Shown: piece after piece, positions 56,731 to 64,000 of the stretch
Layout of the letters: every line of letters begins with the position of its first letter
Position numbering within the stretch: position 1 is the stretch's first letter
NCBI GenBank assembly: GCA_020747065.1
Contig: JAGMVK010000001.1
Coordinates: forward strand, 1,364,001 to 1,428,000
DNA length: 64,000 nucleotides
Origin: Cadophora sp. MPI-SDFR-AT-0126
Lineage: Eukaryota > Ascomycota > Leotiomycetes > Helotiales > Ploettnerulaceae
Direction: 5' to 3'
Translations under genes and position numbers: made by a program
Notes under the pieces: generated by a model
What the model was told of the DNA's origin: nothing
Seen by the model: the letters and a program-made list of their open reading frames with translations, nothing else
Database searches by the model: none

Positions 56731-58764
56731 TCAAGCGAGTTCATGCCGCTGCCTAGCATCCATCTCATAGTGCTGTGGTTGGGAGTTGAGTTCCTGCGCA
56801 TATCCTGGCCTGCCATTGACGTCCGAGCCAGGAGCTTCAGACATCAGCGCCGCGTACGGTTTGTGGTCGCCTCTGTACTCGCCCTGGTACGCACCGTCAA
56901 TGGGACCTCCTGCGACGTGGCTTGTGCTATCGGTGGGGAGTTCGGAGGCTGCTGTGCGTTTGCGGCGGCGCATCAGGAAGAAGATCAGGCCGGCGATGGC
57001 GGCGAGGCCAACGACGCCGCCGACTACGCCGCCTGCGATGGCGCCTGTGTTGGAGGAGGATGAGTTGGAAGGGGCGGACGAGCTGGAGGAGCTGGGGGAT
57101 GATGTTGGGGAAGATGTGGCTGCTGCTTGTTAGTTTAATCCTTGTAATTAGGACACAAAGACTTACTGTTGGTGAAATGTGTGACTGAGAACAGCTCTTG
57201 GAGAGTTGGGGATGCCCATGTTGATGGCTCGCGGGAACTGAATGTACTTTAGCGAACTATCATCTATCGTCAGGATTTCAGAAACTCACTTCGAGGCATA
57301 GTAGTTCTTCACTAGGTCAGATTGCTCATAAGCTGCGGCATTGGCATCGTACTGCTCCGACCAGGTCAAGGTCGTCATATCGAAAATTGCAAGACCTTGC
57401 GTGAACTGGTCCTTGGTGGAGAATGTTACCAAGTCCAATGTTGGGGCCGCATTCGTCGCCTCATCTTGCAACGTATCGACGCCTCCGATGACCAGCATTT
57501 GCCGTTTTCCGACGGTCTCGCAGGTGTGACCGTGTCTGGGCTTTGCGGGTGGATAAGGAACTTTGATCCATTGGAAGGCTGGCAATGTAAGGATATACAT
57601 TTCGTCGTATGGTAGGGCTTGATTTCCTAAGCGGCCTCCCCATCCGGCATATACGAAACTATACAATTGTCAGTATTTTGCAAATTGCTTTCTAAGACCG
57701 ATCCTTACATTTCATATGTGCCGTTTGTTGAATTTGCACCAGTCGCACAGAACTCAATTCGTCCATTGGGGAAGTTTCCACTGGCCGTTTGGTTGAAAAA
57801 TGTCCCGGTGGCTGGATCGTACAAAGTCAAAGTGCTGAATGGCTGTATATTTTCTGCAGCGGAATACAAGTTGCGACGCGAAATATCACCACTCAGGATG
57901 ATATAAACACCCTTAGGCCCAAAAAATGGGATGTAATGGACCATGCCCCGCTCAGCAGTCCCGTTGAAATTGTAGCCAGCGGCGCTCGAATTCGTAAAAG
58001 TGCCGGTCGTCATATTGTACTGGACAATTCCAGGGATTGGTATTTGGTCGGTGACGTTCACATTCTCTGGGACTGTCCTGGAGTTCTCGTAGCCCCCAAT
58101 ATTGATCGCGGAATCTCCTCCGAACGCTGACAAGCCTTGGTAGGGTCTGGTAAGCCCCGCGCTCACGATGGCATCCGTAGCTGCGGTATCTTGACTCCAT
58201 GTTCCTCCACCCTGACCATCTAATTTGAAAGACCACATCCCCAATGGATAGCCTGAATCCTCGGGATTATTGAATCGCGCAGCAGCTCCTACGAAACCTT
58301 CTTGAAGTGTATTTTCCTTCTCGTTGTACCAAAGTGTGCCATCATCTAGAAATGGGACTCCGCTCGGTTTCGAAAATGAGTTGATGACCACGGAGGAATT
58401 TGTCCATGATTTGGACATATCAATCGAAAGCGTTGTTGTCGAGTGGAGGATCTGCAGGGAGCCTCCTTGCAAGTAGGAAAATGCACCACCATCTATATAT
58501 ACATAGTTGCCTGCAACGACGGCTACATATTGTTAGCATTACTTTGAATTGTTGAATTGAACGAGAAGCAAAAGTAGAATCCTTACACGAATGATACCCT
58601 CTTCGCAGAAAGATGTTGGCAGCGACGACGCCTGGCTGCTGTCTCTCCTCGATCCTCCCATTCTTGAGTTGTTCATTTCGCGCCGCAGTCAGGAAAGTCT
58701 TCTCGCTTGCAACACTTGAGAGGCATGAAGCCCACGCAAGACCTAACGATAGTAGACTCCTCAT
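56731..58764 (-). CDS. Kelch-repeat, signal-peptide, single-pass membrane protein
   Basis: Exons 58764-58587, 58522-57709, 57658-57290, 57237-57167 and about 57122-56731 give about 607 aa. A signal peptide (LLSLGLAWASCLSSVAS) precedes a beta-propeller-like ectodomain with Kelch-type blocks (SSVVAGNYVYIDGG, GGDSAINIGGYENS, YEIFVYAGWGGRLG, PPAKPRHGHTCETVG, QMLVIGGVDTL) and many N-glycosylation sequons. A Ser-rich stalk leads to one transmembrane helix near 505-528 (GGVVGGVVGLAAIAGLIFFL), a stop-transfer RRRKR and a cytosolic tail of some 75 residues. Such fungal galactose-oxidase-like/Kelch surface proteins are common in Pezizomycotina; ligands are unknown. The last acceptor is a run of three possible AG sites 3 nt apart, so the stalk may vary by one or two residues. 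Confidence 0.85.
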
Positions 58765-59866
58765 GAAGGGCGAGTATATACCCGTGACGTAAGAAAAAGA
58801 GAGTCAAAAATGGAGATACTTGTATGAAGGGACGAACACTGAGACAGAGAAAGTGAGGGAGGGATGGGCTCACGGTCAGCGACAGCAAAGTGAGAAATGG
58901 AATGGCACGGGAGAGAGAGCTACTGGAGACTGGGAGGATGGTGCTTACATGCTGTGCCGCACTGCTGCTGCATCCTTCCTGTTTCAAGGCATATGCTGGT
59001 CAATCTTCAGCGTTGAAAAAGACAAGCCCCCCTTCGACAGCCCGCCCAGCCCGTACCAGCCCGTGGCGTGGCGGTGTTGTTTGCGGGAGGCGGCTAAGGT
59101 ACCGCTAATGCATATTGAGGCTCTTGTCGCCTTTCCCTCCACTCAGTGTGCTTGCTCTGAAAATAAGTCGCAAAGCCCCCGTCCCAAGTCTGAGGTTGAT
59201 GCCTGAGCCCCTTACGATCCGACCACTGACAGACTTGGCTGCCCCCTGTCTCCAAGCGACCCCTGTTTCGCTTGTGCAGGCTCTCCAGGTATTTTATGTC
59301 AAAAACGAAATTGGGGGCCCCCCCCATTCTTCATTTTTCAGCCTGTCACAATCAAGCTTCAAATCCTGGAAGGACGGCGAACGCTTTTCCCGGTTGTCGT
59401 ACCCCAGGTCCAATAAGAGGTTGGGTGCCAAGCAATCATTTTCGCCCTATTTTACTTCGCAGCGATCGAGAACTCTCATCTTTTGTGTCAAGTATGCATC
59501 TTTCAATAGCATTTGGGGCCTCAATACTTCCTGTAGAGCAATAATAATCACTTTATTTTAATAGGTGTTGGTGTTCAAGTGTCCTCGCAGCAGCCTAGGA
59601 ATATATAGCAACGGTAGACTCGCAAGCCACGAGCCTAACAATCTTCTCAGCTCATACCAGTGGCATTAAGTCTCGGGACTGTCACATTAAGCCTTCTTCT
59701 CATTGATATCTATCTGAATTTGGCCTGAATACCAGTTCAGCACGTTTGTCGTATGCTTTCATTAAATATGGCAGTCAGTGGTACATTGGACATAGGAGCA
59801 ATCAACTAAAATGATATCACAGTAAGCATTCCAACCCAACCCATCTTGGGGGCCAACGAAAACGAA
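58765..59866. other. Intergenic between the Kelch and Clr5-domain genes
   Basis: About 1.1 kb with no gene. A GGGGGCCCCCCCC block lies at 59313-59325. The left part is the Kelch promoter, the right part the Clr5 3' UTR. Confidence 0.4.
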
Positions 59867-61653
59867 TCAGGGCACCCAATTCTGCTCCATGTCTGTCTCA
59901 TCCAGCCCAATTACCAGATCAACAGCTACCTTCAAGTCGTCTGCGTCTCTCTCTCGGCCCCATTCACGCAACCAGCCTTCCAAAGTATTCATGTACTGGA
60001 TCGCTAGTGGTCCTGTCTTGCCCCATTCATCAACAAGCAGACAGATAGCACCTCGGATATTGCTTTCAGCCAATTCCATCTTGTGTTGATGATGCTGAGC
60101 TCTAGCTGTAAGGACCATGGCATCGACCCTTGAGTTCAAAGTAATCCGCGACTCCTTGCGAGCCCTGGACACAATGCTCAAGCCTAGCTTCTCAGCCTCC
60201 AAGTATCGACCTTGGGACATCATACTCAGTCCTAGAGAGAACATGATCGTCGGAATCTGTTCCTCTGGCTTAGGTGAAGATGTTTCGCAATGATGCATGA
60301 GTTCTCTCAGAATTCTCTCCTCCTCTTGCGAGTCGCTGCTGCCATGCACGCTTCCAATATGATTTAGCCGAGCGAGAAGACCGAGATCGCTGAACTGTCC
60401 AAGTCCATCGTCCAGAGCGTCATTATTACATTGCCATGACCGGGGAATCACATGCTCCAGCGAGCAGTCATCAAGCGTGCCGATGAGTCGAAAGATTTGA
60501 ACCCACGGCTGCACCGTCGAGCTCATGTGGCTAGCCAAGTCCCGGATGTAGTCACGGAGTAGCATCGCAACCTCCAGTAGGCCATTGTGCATGAGACAGA
60601 GGAACGACTCAAAGAGACGATCGAGTGTCCGAGGATGGTTGCTCCGAATGATGTTCTCGACGAGTCCGAATGCTTTGGACACCACACGGCGAAACTCCAC
60701 GAGCGAGCCTCGTGCCCGAAGGTCGGCTGCCATGTAGCAGTAGCCCAGGAACTCGTTTCTGCGATCGGGATCTGGCAGGCTGGATACCTTGCAAAGTGCG
60801 TCATTGTCGCCCCTGCCATTGATCCAGTGCCCGTTCACAAAGGAAGTTGCGTAGTGGGTTGTGATGGTGCGAAATAGCTGCTCTGGTATGTACAGAGTTT
60901 TCGAGGGAGTGGGAGAGCGGCATAATTTTGGAACGGATGAGCTCAAAACGGACATCCTCTGTTCAATGTGCGGAAATTCGTCGTCGAAGAGCGTTGTAGG
61001 CATGTTACGCCACTCGCTGTCGATGTCGTCGGAATCTACTTCACTAAGCGGTGGAGTGGGAGCCGTCGATGAGGAGCTTGAGGATACCGAGGTAGTACTG
61101 ATCTCGTCTTGATTTCCAAGAGCAAACCAACTTTCATCAAAGGAAGTGTCCGGCACACGTTCAGGCGGTGGCGTCTTGCACGAAATGTAGGACGGCAAGG
61201 ACTCAACCTCTCCTTCAAAGCTCTGCAAACGCTTTCGCTTGGCATGTCGAAGAAAGCGATCAAGGTCTACGGTCTGGTTATACATCTTAATCGAAGTTGT
61301 CTTGCCTTGCGCATCACGTTCGGATTTGATTCGAAGGATAGCAATGGCCTCGTGTTCCTTAATGTTCTTTGCGAGTCCCCATTTCTTCATCCGATCTTTG
61401 TACATCCTTTCACTATGCTGCAGTCAGAACAGGTGTCGGAGTAGGAGGATGAGCACACATACGTTGCAACAAATCCTTCTTGCTTCATGATTGTCATGAC
61501 CTCTTTCAGCTTCAGGTCTTCATCTCGATACAGGCGGGTAATCTGCGCGCGATGAAACTCCCATTGGGCTTTGGAAGGACCAGAGCGTTGAGTGGTACCA
61601 GAGGGTCTATTCCCCCCGGCAGCGGCACTGTCCAAAGGTAGAACTCTGGTCAT
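59867..61653 (-). CDS. Clr5-domain protein
   Basis: Exons 61653-61463 and 61412-59867 give 578 aa. The ATG at 61653 is the first in frame. Residues 28-80 form the fungal Clr5 domain: AQWEFHRAQITRLYRDEDLK, then VMTIMKQEGFVATERMYK and RMKKWGLAKN, completed only by splicing. Clr5 is a short helix-turn-helix-like domain found at the N-terminus of many filamentous-fungal proteins; in fission yeast Clr5 takes part in heterochromatic silencing. A Ser-rich linker (STTSVSSSSSSTAPTPP) leads to a helical C-terminal half (about 190-560) resembling the TPR-like regions often paired with Clr5. Likely a nuclear regulator or signalling protein; targets unknown. Confidence 0.85.
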
Positions 61654-62898
61654 GCTTCCAACTAGCAACTGATAGTCGACTTACAGAGCCGAGCAACCCC
61701 GAGTGGCGACGGTTATGATATGGGAAAGTGAGGTGACTAGTAAGACAATCCAGTAAGTTTGGGAAATCAGTAAGGGAAGGAGAAAGTCCCAAATATATAT
61801 GCCATAGATCGCAGCCTTGTCACCAATGTCTCGACGCAAAAGTACGAGAGGCTGACATTGTGGTCTATCATTGGATGAATAGCCGGACCAAAGTACAATG
61901 CATATGCAGGAGACACGCCCCTCACCCGATTGACGTCGCTTCAATCATTTGTGCCCTAAATTTATTCGGAATTGTGTGGTTAGCAGAGCCTTCTATGGGT
62001 CTATCCATTGCCCGGATACTTTGCGAACCCTTCTACAAATCAAATGAAAACAATCTCGCTGAGTCCCGAGCAGAGGAAAGGGACCCACGTGATCTCAAGA
62101 ATCAAGCCGAATCTGGCAGGTTCGATAAAAGGCTCGCTAGAGGCGGCCGAAAAAGAATACAAATCAATTCTAAGATCTTGAGCGGCACTACTATTGCTTA
62201 TTCAAACGACAATTCCGGAAATGATGAGAGCGAACATAAAGACTAGGGACCTTTTTGGACAAGACCAAGTACCTCGTCTGAAAGTAAGTGGTGAATGAGC
62301 TCAGTAGCAACGCCATTATGTAGTTTCTTTGCTCTGCAAATCACTCTACCAATATCATCATCGATCACTCTATCAGCACACGAGCCAACCTAGCTCCAAC
62401 AGAAGGAAGTCCGAGCCTGTGGACCAGGCATTCGAGATATCCGAGGACACGGCTCCATGAGCGAGCTGAGTCTGTATGCCGACCATTCTCCCCTCGAAAA
62501 GCGAAATGAGAGGGACTTGATTGAGAGCTGCTTTGTGTCACCACGCTTTTGGTAGCAAGGATGGTTATTTCACGAGAAAGAAAACTAGAGAGCTTTGAAG
62601 GTTGAAACAGTCATCACTATGTTTATAGAGACGGCGGCATGAATGATCCGAACCTTAGTCAACCGTTACCCTGGAAATTGCAGTGCTTTCTGGAACAAAC
62701 AAGGCAACGCTATTTTCAGCTATTCTCACCGAAAGCTATTCAAAGTATACCCCGCCAATAGTTTAAGGACTGAGTTTGGCTTACTCGGGCTTCTGGCCAT
62801 ATACGGAATAACTTCAAGACAAGACAAGACATTAGCACTCATGCACTTCTCGATACTGGAATTGGACTGTCCTTCCGTTCCCAAAGAGAAAGGACAAC
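61654..62898. other. Intergenic between the Clr5-domain and methyltransferase genes
   Basis: About 1.2 kb, no gene supported. It contains the Clr5 promoter and the methyltransferase 3' UTR, and a CACGTG near 62085. Confidence 0.4.
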
Positions 62899-64000
62899 TT
62901 ACACCGGGAAATAAGAATGAATCGACTTATCCTTCATATCCCGCCTCACTTCAACCAGAAACATATCAACCTCTGTCTTCGTCCATCCCAACGCCCTCGT
63001 AAAAGGCGCCATACTGAACCCCTCAATTCCTCCGCTAATATTCTGATAAGACCAAGCCCCTAGGATTTTGAACTTCCTGTCCCTCGGCCAGGTATTGACC
63101 GGCCACTTGACTTTGGTCTCTAAGATGTTGGTGAACCCGATGTCGCGCATGAGGTCTTTGTATGTTGTCACGTCTTGATACGGACGCCCGAGTTTCTGGC
63201 ACGCTTCGCTGAGCAACTGCGCCCATTTGTAGAGCGCGTGCTCGGGTCTGAGGGTGCCATCGTCGGAATCGGGAAAGGGACCGACGTCTTGGAGTTCCAT
63301 CCAGCCGCCAGGGGCGAGATTGCTGTTAGGGATGTTAGTGGGTGTTCATTACCGATGGAGAGGACGCTGGTGTGTTTTACTCGTAGCATTTCTGGAGGTA
63401 GGCCTTCCAGTCTGCGAAGGAGGAGGTCATCATTCGACTATGGATGTAATCAAATGGATGATGATACTCCCAGGTTTCTTCGAGGTCGTCGACTTCGAAG
63501 GTTAGGTTGGGTGGGACGCTATCCATTGTCATTTGAGAAAAATTGTCGGTTGAGAACGAGATAGAGATATGCAGAGCGACTTACAAGTTCGGCTGGATAA
63601 CGGACAGATCCACACCGAGTACCTTTAAGATAATAAGTTTGAATATTGTATTTTTCGAGAAATGGCTCGTTCACTTACTTGAGACGCTTGATGTTCATCC
63701 GCTGTGTTGGAATATCAGTATTGTTCAATAACTCTGTCTGAGATGTGGTGGGTATACCATAATCTATCGCCCAAATACCAGTGCCCGTTCCAACATCTAG
63801 AACTCGGTGGACTTTGGCATCTGGCTCATTGGCTGGACAGAGACCCAGCTTTCCATCGAAAGTGAGCAGAAACAAGTGGTGCTGTAGGTCTATTGAAACG
63901 TTTTTCGTTACTTCTGACTTCAAATTTCAAATAATCTTGGGTCTCAAAGAGTAAGAATCGGTGTCGAACATACCCAGTCGATCTTTCTCGATCTCATCAT
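62899..64000 (-). CDS. LaeA-like SAM-dependent methyltransferase (5' end outside the window)
   Basis: Visible exons are 64000-63974, 63889-63758, 63701-63679 (23 nt), 63622-63585 (38 nt), 63518-63381 and 63322-62899, all in frame. The visible part reads DEIEKDRL, DLQHHLFLLTFDGKL, then SAM motif I VLDVGTGTGIWAIDYADEH, the beta-2 acid in VLGVDLSVIQPNFVPPN, FEVDDLEETWEY, FDYIHSRMM and NLAPGGWMELQDVGPFP. This is the TAM/LaeA-like class, abundant in Pezizomycotina. LaeA itself is a global regulator of secondary metabolism with velvet proteins; most relatives, probably this one too, are uncharacterised or act on small molecules or proteins. No biosynthetic genes are visible beside it. The N-terminus and start codon lie beyond 64000. 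Confidence 0.88.

Noticed and set aside
56421..56756. 111-codon plus-strand frame near the Kelch 3' end
   Set aside because: TTG start and basic low-information composition.
56743..57188. Ala/Gly/Arg-rich plus-strand frames over the Kelch gene tail
   Set aside because: Shadow of the Ser-rich stalk and transmembrane region.
59313..59325. GGGGGCCCCCCCC block
   Set aside because: Short homopolymer runs; no hairpin loop or neighbouring signal to give it meaning.
1..64000. CRISPR arrays, rRNA genes, intact transposons
   Set aside because: No regularly spaced direct repeats, rRNA sequence, terminal repeats or transposase/reverse transcriptase motifs were seen.

Overview
The window is nuclear DNA of a filamentous ascomycete (Pezizomycotina). 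This rests on many short introns (about 45-260 nt, mostly GTAAGT/GTATGT donors and YAG acceptors), monocistronic genes separated by 0.1-6 kb, and fungus-specific families: a Clr5-domain protein, a LaeA-like methyltransferase, a serine-rich cupredoxin and a MAPR-type cytochrome b5 protein. A Leotiomycete is my guess from the general look of the proteins; I could not test it.

Layout. 0-9.4 kb, all on +: Pub1/TIA-1-like RNA-binding protein, PIF1 helicase, EDC3 decapping enhancer. 10-12.7 kb: an APH-fold kinase converging on an SDR dehydrogenase. 13.8-17 kb: two uncharacterised membrane proteins. 17.5-20 kb: a divergent pair of mitochondrial large-subunit ribosomal proteins (mL38 and uL4m) sharing a 136 bp promoter. 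20.4-22.3 kb: a GMC oxidoreductase. 22.3-25.5 kb: gene-poor, with apparent relics. 25.5-26.9 kb: a bZIP factor. 26.9-33 kb: a gene desert holding a TATA/E-box signature and a short palindrome. 33-34.2 kb: a spliced orphan gene interrupted by an in-frame TAG. 34.7-36.6 kb: a divergent RPS5/RPS25 pair around a TCACGTGA box. 37.4-43 kb: MAPR cytochrome b5-like protein, a small secreted Cys-rich protein and a GPI-type cupredoxin. 43.7-47 kb: MHF2/CENP-X with a long disordered extension, and a coiled-coil protein that may belong to the spindle pole body. 48.2-49.8 kb: ADP/ATP carrier. 51.5-55.3 kb: two convergent paralogues of a family I do not recognise. 55.9-56.3 kb: a small two-exon orphan gene. 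56.7-58.8 kb: a Kelch-type membrane protein. 59.9-61.7 kb: Clr5-domain protein. 62.9-64 kb: LaeA-like methyltransferase, whose 5' end lies outside the window.

The conserved genes serve mRNA fate (Pub1, EDC3), genome stability (PIF1, MHF2), cytosolic and mitochondrial translation, and ATP export from mitochondria. Between them sit fast-evolving or secreted genes. The least explained items are the paralogue pair at 51.5-55.3 kb, the short orphan genes whose reading frames appear only after splicing, and the PIF1 architecture (zinc knuckle plus two start codons). I saw no CRISPR array, rRNA, convincing tRNA or intact transposon. Exon boundaries were derived by hand from splice signals, frame continuity and family motifs.
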